From Streptomyces sp. Ru72 (lineage in GTDB: Bacteria; Actinomycetota; Actinomycetes; Streptomycetales; Streptomycetaceae), in assembly GCF_002920635.1 (NCBI RefSeq), contig NZ_PQSR01000044.1, positions 1 through 55,933 of the forward strand: a stretch of DNA of 55,933 nt, in the 5' to 3' direction. The notes beneath the pieces were generated by a model. That model was not told the origin of the DNA and did no database searches. It was given only the letters and a program-made list of their open reading frames with translations. The position numbers were made by a program, and so were the translations under genes. This document shows positions 8,629 to 17,240 of the stretch, piece after piece (the stretch's first letter is position 1; each line of letters starts with the position of its first letter).

Positions 8629-9903
8629 CTACTTGGTGCCCACCGCGCGCAGCGCGGCGAGCACCAGCGTGCGCGTGGCGGTGATGACTTCGGCGAGGTG
8701 CACCTGCTCATGGGGGCCGTGTGCCCACCGCACTTCCCCGGGACCGTACTGGACCGTCGGGACGCCCGCAGCGCTGTAGAGCCGCAGGTCACTGCCGTAG
8801 GGCGCGCCCTGCTCGGGCGGGCGCGGCCCTCCGGTGACATCGGCGTGGGCATGGCCGACCAGCGCCGCCAGGGGGTGTCCGTCCGGCAGCTGTCCGCTGG
8901 CGAACTGGCCTCCGGGCCAGGTCACTTCGACCGGATGCGTGCGCAGCCACGGATCGCGGGCGCAGGCTTCCGCGACGCACGTCTCGAGTTCCATGCGGGC
9001 CTCGGCCGGGTCCTCCCCCAGACGGACTCCCAGTCGGCCTTCGGCCACCAGGAGGTCCGGGACACTGCTGGCCCAGTCGCCCGCGCGGACCGTACCGACG
9101 GACAGCGGATAGGGGACGGGATAACCGGCCATCAACGGGTGCGGGCCGATGTTGCGGGCGGCCTCCAGGCGGCCCAGTGCGCGGTGGATGGGCAGATAGG
9201 CGTCCAGGGCGCTGACGCCCTCGTACCGGGTGCTTCCGTGAGTTGCCTTGCCGTGCACCGCGATGCGGAAGGTCAGTGCTCCGGCGTTCGCCGTCATCAA
9301 CGTGCCGCTGGTCGGCTCCGCGATGATGCAGGCGTCCCCGGAGTGGCCGCGCTGCAGGGTACCGAAGGCGCCGAGTCCGCCGTCCTCCTCGCTGACGACG
9401 AAGTGGGCCGCCAGCCGTCCGCGCAGCTTCACCCCCGAGGCGCGGACGGCAGCCAGGACGGCTAGCACGGCGGCTATGCCGGCTTTCATGTCGCAGGCGC
9501 CGCGGGCGTGGACGACGTCCCCGACGATCCGGGGGACGAAGGGATCCCCGGCCCACTTCGCGCGGTCGCCCGGTGGCACGACATCGACATGCCCCTGGAG
9601 GACGAGGGTCGGCCCGTCACCGCCGTCGCCGGTGGTGCCCACCAGGCCCCACGCCTCCTCGCGGGGAGCCTCGGTGCCGGGGAAGTCGGGGTGCGCGCGC
9701 AGTCGCGGCAGGTCCATGGACCACAGGTCGACGTCGAGGTCCAGCCGGTCCAGGTGACGGGCCAGCAGGTGCTGCACCTCGGACTCCGCCGCGCTGCCCG
9801 TCACGCTCGGCACGGCCAGCAGTTCCAGCAGCATCTCGGCGACGGCCGCCTCGTCCACCGCGGCCAGCGCGGCCGCCTCCACATCGCTCAAGGACGCTGT
9901 CAT
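8629..9903 (-). CDS. M20-family metallopeptidase (ArgE/DapE/CPG2-like)
   Basis: The predicted protein has 424 residues, a normal length. The two-metal centre is complete: GHVDVV (H105, D107), the bridging Asp in GACDMK (D138), the catalytic and metal-binding Glu pair SEED (E172, E173), IIAEPT (E196), and a C-terminal AHGPHE His near residue 406. A dimerisation lid domain (about 215-330) includes KATHGSTRYEGVSA. Such enzymes remove acyl groups or cleave dipeptides in the cytoplasm; the exact substrate is not determined. It is divergently oriented to an Lrp/AsnC regulator 177 bp away, which suggests it is that regulator's target in amino-acid metabolism. Confidence 0.93.
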   Translation of the reverse strand: MTASLSDVEAAALAAVDEAAVAEMLLELLAVPSVTGSAAESEVQHLLARHLDRLDLDVDLWSMDLPRLRAHPDFPGTEAPREEAWGLVGTTGDGGDGPTLVLQGHVDVVPPGDRAKWAGDPFVPRIVGDVVHARGACDMKAGIAAVLAVLAAVRASGVKLRGRLAAHFVVSEEDGGLGAFGTLQRGHSGDACIIAEPTSGTLMTANAGALTFRIAVHGKATHGSTRYEGVSALDAYLPIHRALGRLEAARNIGPHPLMAGYPVPYPLSVGTVRAGDWASSVPDLLVAEGRLGVRLGEDPAEARMELETCVAEACARDPWLRTHPVEVTWPGGQFASGQLPDGHPLAALVGHAHADVTGGPRPPEQGAPYGSDLRLYSAAGVPTVQYGPGEVRWAHGPHEQVHLAEVITATRTLVLAALRAVGTK

Positions 9904-9976
9904 GGCAGGGCCGCTCCCGGCAGTCGGATGGTCAGGTGGAACCGGAGACTATGGCCGCTGCGGCAGCGCAATCAAT

Positions 9977-9994
9977 CGTCATCTGCTGCTGACG
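9977..9994. promoter_or_regulatory. Inverted repeat CGTCA-N8-TGACG, candidate Lrp/AsnC operator
   Basis: A perfect 5-bp inverted repeat lies in the divergent region between the M20 peptidase and the AsnC-type gene. Nearby, GCAAT at 10009-10013 and ATTGTTGC at 10033-10040 form a second looser dyad. Lrp/AsnC proteins commonly bind several weak dyads between themselves and a divergent target. Confidence 0.4.
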
Positions 9995-10080
9995 ACAGGC
10001 GATTTCTTGCAATGATCGAGGCCCTGTGGTCAATTGTTGCGCACTGGCTCGCAGGTTCCCCTCGATCACCGGAGGCGTCC

Positions 10081-10518
10081 GTGGACTCCATCGACGAAGC
10101 GATCATCCGCTGTGTCCTGGCCGATGGCCGATCCACCTACGCCGAGATCGGCAAGGCCGCCGGGCTGTCCGCGCCGGCGGCGAAGCGCCGTCTGGACCGG
10201 CTCGTCGCCACGGGGGCGATCCGGGGTTTCACCGCCATCATCGACCCCCAGGCACTCGCCTGGCAGACCGAGGCGTTCGTCGAGGTCTTCTGCCGGGGCA
10301 ACCCGACGCCCGCGGAGCTGCGCCAGGCCCTGGAGGGCGTCCCGGAGGTCATAGAGGCCTGCACCGTCTCCGGTGCTGCGGACGCGGTGGTCCACATGCT
10401 CGCCCGCAGCATCAGCCACCTCGAACAGGCCATCCAACGCGTGCGCGCCACCGCCCCCATCGAGCGCACGGAGAGCGTCATCGTGCTCTCGCGACTGATC
10501 GACCGGCCGCGCCTGTGA
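10081..10518 (+). CDS. Lrp/AsnC-family transcriptional regulator
   Basis: The predicted protein has 145 residues starting at GTG with GGAGG 5 nt upstream. An N-terminal winged HTH (IDEAIIRCVLADGRSTYAEI, then GLSAPAAKRRLDRL) is followed by a RAM/ligand-binding alpha-beta domain (AFVEVFCRGNPTP...VSGAADAVVHMLA). It is a single-HTH, standard-length member that should assemble as octamers or hexadecamers and sense an amino acid or derivative. The divergent M20 peptidase is the likely target. The gene is followed by a LacI-type relic on the same strand, not an operon partner. Confidence 0.92.
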   Translation: MDSIDEAIIRCVLADGRSTYAEIGKAAGLSAPAAKRRLDRLVATGAIRGFTAIIDPQALAWQTEAFVEVFCRGNPTPAELRQALEGVPEVIEACTVSGAADAVVHMLARSISHLEQAIQRVRATAPIERTESVIVLSRLIDRPRL

Positions 10519-10689
10519 TCCTGGGGGTGCAGCGGCCGTGGGTCCGCATCCTGGTGCTCGGGACGGTCGTCCGGACGCGCAGGCGAACCGCGGCCGACCC
10601 GGGCACGGCACACGAATATGTGGTCGGTGGGGCGCCCATGCACTGCCCCACCGACCCACGAGTCCCAGGGGACTCCGGACGGTCCCGGC

Positions 10690-10976
10690 TGATCAGTCCC
10701 TCGCACAACGACATCATGGCCGTCGCGGGCGCGGCGGTCGCCGCCGAGATGGGGCTGTCGGTGCCGCAGGACCTGTCGCTGTTGGCGCGGGACGATTCGC
10801 AGCTGTGCCGGCTCACGCATCCGACGCTGTCGGCCATGAGCCATGACGTCCACGGTTTCGGTGCCGAGGTGGCGCGGACCCTCTTCGCCGTGATCGCCGG
10901 GGAGGACCCCGTCTCCCATCCGGTGCCGACCCCGGCCCTCACCCCGCGCGGGTTGACGGCTCCGCCTCCCGAGTGA
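10690..10976 (+). pseudogene. LacI/GalR-family regulator C-terminal remnant
   Basis: The frame gives SPSHNDIMAVAGAAVAAEMG, then SVPQDLSLLARDDSQLCRLT and HPTLSAMSHDVHGFGAEVAR. This is the C-terminal effector-binding lobe of LacI-type regulators. The HTH and first lobe are missing and there is no start signal, so only about 95 residues survive. Confidence 0.75.
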
Positions 10977-11206
10977 CCGGGGTATGCCGAGGGCCGGGGG
11001 CCGTCCGTGCCGCGCGCAGCAGGTCGCACGGATCGACAGGGCCGCAATCCGGTCAGCCGGAAGCGAGGCGGTTCTTGAGCCCCTGCCCGTAGGGGGCGGG
11101 TTCTACGGCGTGTGTCGAAAGTGCTGCCAGGTGCCCGAGCTGTATTGCGCGATGAACGAGCGCAACTCGATGGCGTCTGGGGTGGAAATCAGGAAGGCTC
11201 GCGTGC

Positions 11207-11590
11207 ATGGTCTCGGTATTGCAGAACGTGGCGATTGACTGCACGGATGCCTACGAGCTGGCCCGGTTCTGGAGCAGGGTGACCGGCCGTCCGCTGCATC
11301 CGGAGGACAAACCGGGTGATCCGGAGGTTCAGGTGCTGCTGGCGGAGGGCCCAGTGCTGTACTTCAACCAGGTGCCCGAACCCAAGACGATCAAGAACCG
11401 GATCCATCTGTGTTTGCGCCCGGAGACCTCGCGCGAGCAGGAGGTGGAACGACTGCTGGGCCTGGGCGCCACCCTTGTCACCGATCATCGGCATCCGGAT
11501 GGCTCTGGCTGGGCGGTACTTGCTGATCCCGAAGGCAACGAGTTCTGCGTTCTGCGCAGCGAGTCCGACCGAGCCTCCACTACTTCCTGA
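11207..11590 (+). CDS. VOC/glyoxalase-like family protein
   Basis: The predicted protein has 127 residues with AGGAAGG upstream of the ATG. Two beta-alpha-beta-beta-beta half-modules are visible: LQNVAIDCTDAYELARFWSR...GRPLHPE and IHLCLRPET...LLGLGATLVTDHR...VLADPEGNEFCVL. The ending DPEGNEFC is the hallmark of the Glyoxalase_6 group common in Streptomyces. Metal ligands are not obvious in the first module, so it may bind rather than transform its ligand, as in drug-binding VOC proteins. Its neighbours are relics and give no functional hint. Confidence 0.85.
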   Translation: MVSVLQNVAIDCTDAYELARFWSRVTGRPLHPEDKPGDPEVQVLLAEGPVLYFNQVPEPKTIKNRIHLCLRPETSREQEVERLLGLGATLVTDHRHPDGSGWAVLADPEGNEFCVLRSESDRASTTS

Positions 11591-11639
11591 CCGTTCTGCG
11601 ACCATCCTGGCCGATTTCGGATGAGTGCTGGTCACAGCC

Positions 11640-12130
11640 GCTCGTTGATGGCCGCGACGAGGACGGTTGCCTCATAACAGACGGCACGTTTGTCGTACCT
11701 CGTGGCCGCGACGCGGTTCCTCTTGAGGCGGTCGATGCCGCACTCGACCGCGTACGGGCCTTGTAGTCCTGCGGGTCGAACCTCGGTGGCCGGCCGCCGC
11801 GCGGGCCGCGCTGCTTGCGGTGGCGGGCCTGGTCGACCTTGTGCGGGGTGGTGCAGCGTATCCCGCGCCGCCGCAGGTAGGCGCGGTTCTTCCGGGGGGC
11901 CTACGCCTTATCGGCACGCAGGCGATCGGGCCGGGTGTGCGGCCTACCCGGCCCGAGACGCGGGACGCGAGCCTTGTCCAGGACGGCTCGAACTGCGGAG
12001 AATCGCCCCGCTGCCCGGCCATGATCACGCTGGACATGGGTTTCTGGCCCCGTACAACCGCTATGCAGCTTGGTGGTCAGGCCGCCCACGAGCGCCCCAG
12101 CCCGTGGTCGCCCGGCTCGACGGCGACGCC
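11640..12130 (-). pseudogene. IS5-family transposase remnant, multiply frameshifted
   Basis: Minus-strand pieces in alternating frames recover GGLTTKLHSGC, FSAVRAVLDKARVPRLGPGR and RPHTRPDRLRADKA. They are followed by worn equivalents of the AYLRRRGIR, RGPRGGRPP and Glu-region motifs. The N-terminal half is missing. Frames change repeatedly, so no functional protein is possible. Confidence 0.7.
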
Positions 12131-12177
12131 ACGGGGCGGCTACGCCGGTGGCAGCGCAGCGGCATCCGGCGGTCGTT

Positions 12178-12390
12178 CTACCACCTCTTGACGGCCTCTG
12201 CGATCTGGTGGGCAGCCTGGGCGGGTGTGAGGTGCGTGGTGTCGATGACCTCGGCTTCGGCGTGCAGCCATGTGCGGGCCGCCTCAGCGTAGGGCTCGAG
12301 GGGTGACAACGACGCTGCCTCAAGCCGTCTTGTTCGCCTCAGCTGGCTCGGCTTCGCCAGGGCCTCCCCCGGATCCTGCGTCGGAGGCGG
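12178..12390 (-). pseudogene. C-terminal remnant of a P-loop kinase-like protein
   Basis: The minus strand reads without interruption through DPGEALAKPSQLRRTRRLEA then LEPYAEAARTWLHAEAEVID and TTHLTPAQAAHQIAEAVKRW followed by a stop. The pattern PYAEAA...AEVIDTTHLTPAQ...IAEAV is how small P-loop kinases of the adenylate/shikimate kinase type end. No P-loop is present upstream, so this is a truncated relic. Identification is by pattern only. Confidence 0.45.
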
Positions 12391-12595
12391 AGCCGTCTTG
12401 CCGGTCAGGTCCGGCGGCCAGCACGCTGCGGAGCTTGTCCGTCACAACCCGCTGCCCCGTGGCCGATGGATCGCGTCGGCACGCTGAACTCGGCAGAGAA
12501 TCCGCCGGATGGGGGGCGAAGAGACTTGAACGTCACCCTGGTCCAGCCCGGCCTGGTCGAAGAAGTCGACGTCGACGTCGCCCGGAACCCTTGAG

Positions 12596-12725
12596 TGTAT
12601 TCACCCGGTTCACATGACCTTCGACCCCGGAACTCCGCGGCAGGGTGGAGCCGGCGGTGACGGCGTCGAGGTCTTGGCGGAGGAAGCCGACGAAGCGGGT
12701 CCACTGACCGTCACTGATCACCGGG
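12596..12725 (-). pseudogene. ISL3-family transposase C-terminal remnant
   Basis: The translation includes FLRQDLDAVTAGSTLPRSSG then VEGHVNRVNTLKG. This is the well-conserved ISL3 C-terminal segment (LRQDLDAVTAGL...GxVEGHVNRIKxLKR) containing the catalytic Glu region. One residue is lost before VEGH and the frame breaks after TLKG. It overlaps the 3' end of the HIT-like gene by a few bases. Confidence 0.75.
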
Positions 12726-13238
12726 CCCGCCGACGCCACGGTCGGCGGGCCCCCGCCGTCGGGCCATCGAACGCAGCCGGTCCAGTTCGCTGCCGATTGC
12801 CGCCCGCAGCCCATCGTGCTGCGGGCCGAGCTGGAACCGCTCGTCACTCCATCGGTCACGCGGATACAGCCACACCGGCTTGCCCACCAGCTCGGCCGGC
12901 TCCCACTCGAACCGCGGCCAGACATGGGCATGCAAGAACGGGTCCGTGTTGCCGAGGATTTCCAAGTTGACGCGGCGGAAATCGGGGTCCAGGCGCCGGC
13001 AGGCCCGCTCAACCGCTTCTCCGAGCTGGTCCATGTCGGACAGAAACAACAGTCGCTTGGCCCTCGGCAGGTCAGACAGCCGTTGAACACCCGGATCGTC
13101 CGCGAGGAGAACGGAGTATCCGGGCAGGAACTGAACGTCGCCGATCACCGCGAAGCCAGACTCAAGCCGCCGCAGCACCGCCGGATTCTCGCCCCGCAGA
13201 GCGGCCCCGATCCGGTCCGTTCGCCAGTCACCGGTCAT
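12711..13238 (-). CDS. HIT-like (diadenosine tetraphosphate hydrolase-like) protein
   Basis: The predicted protein has 175 residues starting MTGDWRTDRIGAALRGENPA. The segment LGNTDPFLHAHVWPRFEWEP carries the histidine motif HAHVWPR of a diverged HIT group seen in actinomycetes. The upstream SGFAVIGDVQFLPGYSVLL corresponds to the substrate-strand region (VLxDxQFLPGYxxL). It probably hydrolyses a nucleotide substrate. The last residues (RRGPADRGVGGPGDQ) run into the adjacent ISL3 relic, so the natural C-terminus may have been replaced by the insertion. It is divergent from a GNAT gene. Confidence 0.8.
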   Translation of the reverse strand: MTGDWRTDRIGAALRGENPAVLRRLESGFAVIGDVQFLPGYSVLLADDPGVQRLSDLPRAKRLLFLSDMDQLGEAVERACRRLDPDFRRVNLEILGNTDPFLHAHVWPRFEWEPAELVGKPVWLYPRDRWSDERFQLGPQHDGLRAAIGSELDRLRSMARRRGPADRGVGGPGDQ

Positions 13239-13419
13239 GACCCCGAGCCTATCCGCGGGTGCTTGGAGGTGGAGGCGGTCTCCACCGCTCGTCCGGGCCG
13301 GTTCCCGGACTGCCGCAGGGCGAGACACGTACAGAGCACGTACCAACCCATCGCATACGAACGGCGATTGGGCCTTCTCTTTCGGGTCACTCTCACGGAC
13401 GTGCGATAGGTTGCCCGTC

Positions 13420-13968
13420 ATGACCGAGCTCGGACCCGTCGCCTGGCCACCTGCTCCGATCAGGACCGAACGCCTCGTACTCCGAGAGTCCGAGGCCCGG
13501 GACCGTCCCGCGTTCATCGAGCTGTTCGCTTCACCCGAGGTGGGCACCTACCTCGGTGGCCCTCGACCGCGTGATGAACTCGAGCGCACGGCGCCCGAGG
13601 TGCCCGGGCGACGCCCCGGCCTTTTCGTGATCGATCTCGACGGAGCGATGATCGGAATGATCACGCTCGATCGGCGCGACGCTGACCGTCCGGGTCACGT
13701 CCGTCCGGATGCCGAGGAGCCCGAGCTCGGCTACATGTTCCTGCCGGAGGCGTGGGGACGCGGATACGCCGCCGAGGCGTGCGCAGCGGCCCTCGCCTGG
13801 TTCGCCGACGCGCTTCCCGGCGAGCCGGTGGTGCTCTGCACCCAGATCGCCAACGACCGCTCGATGCGCCTCGCAGCGAAGCTGGGGTTCACGGAGGTCG
13901 AGCGCTTCGAGGAGTACGGCGCCGAGCAGTGGTTCGGCGTGTGGTCCTCCGTCACGCCGCCCGGTTGA
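13420..13968 (+). CDS. GNAT-family N-acetyltransferase
   Basis: The predicted protein has 182 residues. It follows the RimJ/RimL-type layout: IRTERLVLRESEARDRPAFI at the N-terminus, central strands MIGMITLDRR, the acetyl-CoA binding stretch ELGYMFLPEAWGRGYAAEA, and the C-terminal NDRSMRLAAKLGFTEVERFE. All conserved acetyl-CoA contacts (GRGYA, N-x-xS) are present. The acceptor is unknown; relatives acetylate ribosomal protein N-termini, antibiotics or small amines. It is divergent from the HIT-like gene across 181 bp. The upstream in-frame extension overlaps that intergenic region and is not used. Confidence 0.9.
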   Translation: MTELGPVAWPPAPIRTERLVLRESEARDRPAFIELFASPEVGTYLGGPRPRDELERTAPEVPGRRPGLFVIDLDGAMIGMITLDRRDADRPGHVRPDAEEPELGYMFLPEAWGRGYAAEACAAALAWFADALPGEPVVLCTQIANDRSMRLAAKLGFTEVERFEEYGAEQWFGVWSSVTPPG

Positions 13969-14102
13969 GCCAGGTCATTTCCCGACTCGACGAGCTACTG
14001 GCCCATGTTCGCGACCGCCGCCCCGACTTCGCCCAGATCACCATGGCCGTGAGGCGCCGGCTCAAGCAGATCCGGTACCGCCCCGATCTGAAAGGCGCCT
14101 GA
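13966..14102 (+). pseudogene. Possible transposase C-terminal scrap
   Basis: A short frame, RLDELLAHVRDRRPDFAQIT then AVRRRLKQIRYRPDLKGA and a stop, continues from the GNAT gene's 3' end in another frame. It has the composition of a DDE transposase tail but no diagnostic motif. It may be part of a degraded element. Confidence 0.3.
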
Positions 14103-14211
14103 CTCGCCGTCACTGGCATGATCGCGGACGGTTGGTGCGGTGGGTCACCCGGCCGCTCGCGGAGGGAGTATTCGATGGCAGGACACGGCCCCCGACTGGC
14201 AGGCTGTGGCC

Positions 14212-15054
14212 ATGAGTCCCGAGTCCAACGGCGTGTCGGGCATTTCTTGGCTGGGCAACCCGATCGACGCGCGTGCGCTGTTCGGTCAGGAGCTCAGGTC
14301 GCTGCTCGATACCCTGCGTGGTCTGACACCCTCCGACTGGAGCAGGACGGCAGCCGGTCGCTGGACGGTGCACGACGTTGCCGCCCATCTCCTCGGTGAC
14401 TACTACGGCCGCCTCGGCCACGGCTACCGGAACCGCTTCGCCGATGGGGAGACGCTCGAGGCGTTCATCCACCGCACGAATCAGGAATGGGTCGAGCTGC
14501 ACGCCGATGACAGCCCTGCTTCGCTCATCGACGCCCTGGCAGCGGCAGGCACGCAGCTGGCCCAGCGATTCGCCACAGCCAGCCTTGACGCGGCCGCCCT
14601 GGGCGTGTCGTGGGCAGGTGTCGACCCGGCACCGGCATGGCTGGACATTGCCCGGGAGTTCACCGAGCACTGGACTCACCGGCAGCAGATCCGCCACGCC
14701 ATCGGTCATGACACCGACCCGGAGCCGCGGGCCCTGGCCATGGTCCTCGATACCTTCATGCGGGCCCTGCCCCACACGCTCCGAGCCACGTCGGCACCAG
14801 TCGGGACGCAGGTTCAGGTGATCGCCGAGGGCCCCGCCGGCGGCAGCTGGACGGCGACCGTCACCGCGGACCGATGGTCATTGGCCGAAGGGCCGAGCGG
14901 CCGACCAACCGCAGCCATACTGCTGGATCCAGACACCCTCTGGCGATTGGCTACGCGGAACATCGATCCTGCGGATGCCCTGTCCCGCGCCCATGTGCAA
15001 GGAGATCGCCGGCTCGCCGAAGCCGCGTGCCAGATCGTGTCCATCATCTACTGA
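14212..15054 (+). CDS. Maleylpyruvate isomerase/DinB-type mycothiol-dependent enzyme
   Basis: The predicted protein has 280 residues. The N-terminal MDMPI/DinB four-helix bundle shows WTVHDVAAHLLGDYYGRLGH (first metal His) and EFTEHWTHRQQIRHAIG (the ExxxH-like pair). Together these form the metal/mycothiol site of the family. The C-terminal domain includes VQGDRRLAEAACQIVSIIY. Such proteins perform mycothiol-dependent isomerisation or conjugation in the actinobacterial cytoplasm. The start is not certain. The ATG used has only a weak AGG upstream. A strong GGAGGGAG precedes an out-of-frame ATG at 14175, hinting at a leader peptide or a frameshift. Confidence 0.85.
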   Translation: MSPESNGVSGISWLGNPIDARALFGQELRSLLDTLRGLTPSDWSRTAAGRWTVHDVAAHLLGDYYGRLGHGYRNRFADGETLEAFIHRTNQEWVELHADDSPASLIDALAAAGTQLAQRFATASLDAAALGVSWAGVDPAPAWLDIAREFTEHWTHRQQIRHAIGHDTDPEPRALAMVLDTFMRALPHTLRATSAPVGTQVQVIAEGPAGGSWTATVTADRWSLAEGPSGRPTAAILLDPDTLWRLATRNIDPADALSRAHVQGDRRLAEAACQIVSIIY

Positions 15055-15200
15055 CCCGACGCCGGCTTCACCGGCTTCCACCGTGCCTGATACCAACAGC
15101 GCGGGTGAGGGGCACCGACATCACGCATTCAACTTCAGTAGCCGCAGCTTTCCCGTACACCCCGCGCCTTGGTCCGGTGCCGGCCCCGCAGCCGCAACTT

Positions 15201-15429
15201 AGCGCCCCGAACAAAAGCGGCGCCCGGCTCGCGACGCCTGGCACGCACTCCCCCAAGCTCTTCGAGCAGGGGGTACCCCCACGCCGCGTTGCCGAACCGC
15301 CCACGTGGCTCCTCCCCCGAGCTCTCGGCTTCGCTCGAGCAGGGCCCCCATCGAGGACGCTCCGGCGCCTTGCGATCGCACGCACCGGACGCCGCGAGCT
15401 GATCGGACTCCCCTTTTGTTCGGGGCTCT
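15201..15429. mobile_element. MITE-like element with terminal inverted repeats
   Basis: GCCCCGAACAAAAG at 15204-15217 is the exact reverse complement of the bases at 15413-15426. Extending outwards gives 18 of 20 matches. Between them are two related internal dyads (CTCTTCGAGCAGGGGGTACCCCC and a CTCGAGCAGGGCCCCC-type copy). No gene fits inside the 229 bp. It lies in the gap between the DinB-type and DUF6223 genes, whose 3' ends both face it. No clear target-site duplication was found. Confidence 0.5.
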
Positions 15430-15473
15430 TGCTGCGGCTCGCTCCAAGGCAGGGCGGCTGCGAGTGGCTGCGG

Positions 15474-15893
15474 TCAGCCGGTGCGGCGGGAGCGGCCCAG
15501 AGCCAGCCACCCGAGGACCGCGGCGATCAGCCCCAAGAGCAGAGCCGCAGCGCCGCCGACCACTCCGTTCCCCGTGCCGGGACCACCATCGGCGACGGCC
15601 AGATTCAGCACGCCGCCGACCACTGCGATCAGCCCCGCCGTCAGAGCCACGATCGCCCCCTTCGTCCCTCCGTTGCCGATACGGCGGACTGCGCGGGCCA
15701 GAGCCAGTCGGCCGATGACCACACCGGCCAGCGCCAGCAGTGCGGCCGCGGTTGCCCAGAATCGCGCGGCGGTCAGGGTGTACGCGCCGACCTCGGCCGA
15801 CTGGGCCGAGACGTGCGCGGCCGCCGGTGCGGCAAGACCGATGCCTCCGAGCAGGGCGGCTGCGACTGCGGCAAGCAGGCGACGAACAGACAT
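15474..15893 (-). CDS. DUF6223 family membrane protein
   Basis: The predicted protein has 139 residues. It has a signal peptide (MSVRRLLAAVAAALLGGIGL...PAAAH) and three further hydrophobic helices (about 43-62, 80-98, 110-132). The middle segment RIGNGGTKGAIVALTAGLIA and the conserved VADGGPGTGNGVVGGAAAL match the Streptomyces DUF6223 family. Function is unknown; it is an extracytoplasmic or membrane protein. It is transcribed divergently from the histidine kinase/response regulator pair 219 bp away, so it is a plausible target of that two-component system. Gene length is normal for the family. Confidence 0.85.
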   Translation of the reverse strand: MSVRRLLAAVAAALLGGIGLAAPAAAHVSAQSAEVGAYTLTAARFWATAAALLALAGVVIGRLALARAVRRIGNGGTKGAIVALTAGLIAVVGGVLNLAVADGGPGTGNGVVGGAAALLLGLIAAVLGWLALGRSRRTG

Positions 15894-16112
15894 CGAGGTG
15901 CTCCTTCTCTTCCTGCGACTGGATGTCGCCTGAGCATGTCTGCGGGGCCCACCTCCAGTCGTCCGGCGGACGGAGGCACTTCGCGCTGCCGCCGATGCCG
16001 CGTCCGGCTACCACGGATGCCGCAGGCGCCGCGGTGGTACTGCGGGTGCGGTAGTCAGCCGCTCGTCCACGAGGGGGACTCGCCCGCTGCGGCAGCCGGT
16101 TAGGGTGCGCGC

Positions 16113-17240
16113 ATGAGTGCGGGTGAGGCCGGTGTCCGCGGCCGTGTCGGAGATTGGGTCATCGCCGTCGGCGTGGCGACGGCGCTGTTGGTCACCGGGC
16201 TGTCCGAGCAGCACTCCGCCACGAGCCTCGACCTGCTCGGCTACGCGCTGCTGACGGCCGGCGGCCTGGTACTGGCCGCGCGCCGCCGGGCTCCGGTCGC
16301 CGTACTGGCCGTTGCCGGGCTGTGTGCGGTGGGTTACCAGGCGGTCGGTTTCGATGTGCCTGTTGTCGCCTACCTGTTCGCGGTGTACGCAGCCGTACGG
16401 GCGGGACACCGCACCGTCACGGTGGCGGCGAGCGTGACCATGCTGGCCGCTCTCCCCCTCGCAGCCCTGGCCTCGGGCCTGCATGACGCGGGCGCGGCGT
16501 TCGCGCGAGCCCGAGGCGCCCTCGAGATCGCCTGGCTGATCGCGGCCGGCGCCGCGGGGGAAGCGCTGCGGCAGGCAGAGCGGCGGGCGGACGAGGCGGA
16601 GCGCACCAGGGAGGAGACCGCGAGGCGCCGCGCCGACGAGGAGCGGCTGCGCATCGCGCGGGAGCTTCACGATTCCCTCACCCACCAGATCTCGGTCATC
16701 AAGGTGCAGTCCGAAGTCGCCGTCCACGTGGCCCGCAAGCGTGGCGAACACGTGCCGGAGGCCCTGCTGGCGATCCAGGAGGCGGGACGTGAGGCGACCC
16801 GGGAACTGCGCGCGACCCTTCAGGCGCTGCGCGACGACGACACGACCCCGCCGCGCGGGCTCGACCACGTCCCGGAGCTGGTGGAACGAGCAAGGAGGAG
16901 CGGCCTGGAGGCGACGCTGACGATCGAGGGACAGCGACACGACGTACCGACCGCGGTGGGACGGACGGTCTACCGGATCGTTCAGGAGTCGCTGACCAAC
17001 ATCGCCCGTCATGCGGACGCCGGTACGGCGTCGGTCCGGATCGACTGCCGTCCGGACCTTCTCGCGCTACGCATCGATGACGACGGCAAGGCGACGCCGG
17101 ACACTGCGCCACAGCCCGGCGTCGGGCTGCTGGGCATGCGTGAACGCGTCACCGCCCTCGGCGGCCGACTGCGGGCGGAACCGCGCCGCGAGGGCGGCTT
17201 CACCATCCAGGCCGAACTCCCCCTGGAGCGAACGTCATGA
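16113..17240 (+). CDS. NarL-type two-component sensor histidine kinase
   Basis: The predicted protein has 375 residues. About four to five N-terminal transmembrane helices (residues about 14-32, 41-56, 60-78, 84-97, 105-122) lack a large extracytoplasmic loop, the usual 'intramembrane' sensor layout. A coiled-coil linker (about 150-180) leads into HisKA_3 with IARELHDSLTHQ; H186 is the phosphorylation site. The HATPase_c domain shows YRIVQESLTNIARHADA (N box) and GVGLLGMRERVTALGG (G box). It probably senses membrane or envelope stress by relation to similar Streptomyces kinases. Its stop overlaps the response regulator ATG (ATGA), so the two are translationally coupled. Confidence 0.93.
   Translation: MSAGEAGVRGRVGDWVIAVGVATALLVTGLSEQHSATSLDLLGYALLTAGGLVLAARRRAPVAVLAVAGLCAVGYQAVGFDVPVVAYLFAVYAAVRAGHRTVTVAASVTMLAALPLAALASGLHDAGAAFARARGALEIAWLIAAGAAGEALRQAERRADEAERTREETARRRADEERLRIARELHDSLTHQISVIKVQSEVAVHVARKRGEHVPEALLAIQEAGREATRELRATLQALRDDDTTPPRGLDHVPELVERARRSGLEATLTIEGQRHDVPTAVGRTVYRIVQESLTNIARHADAGTASVRIDCRPDLLALRIDDDGKATPDTAPQPGVGLLGMRERVTALGGRLRAEPRREGGFTIQAELPLERTS

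Noticed and set aside
11060..11110. Short GC-rich stem resembling a tRNA arm
   Set aside because: Only a 5-6 bp stem and no cloverleaf or anticodon loop could be drawn; probably random dyad symmetry.
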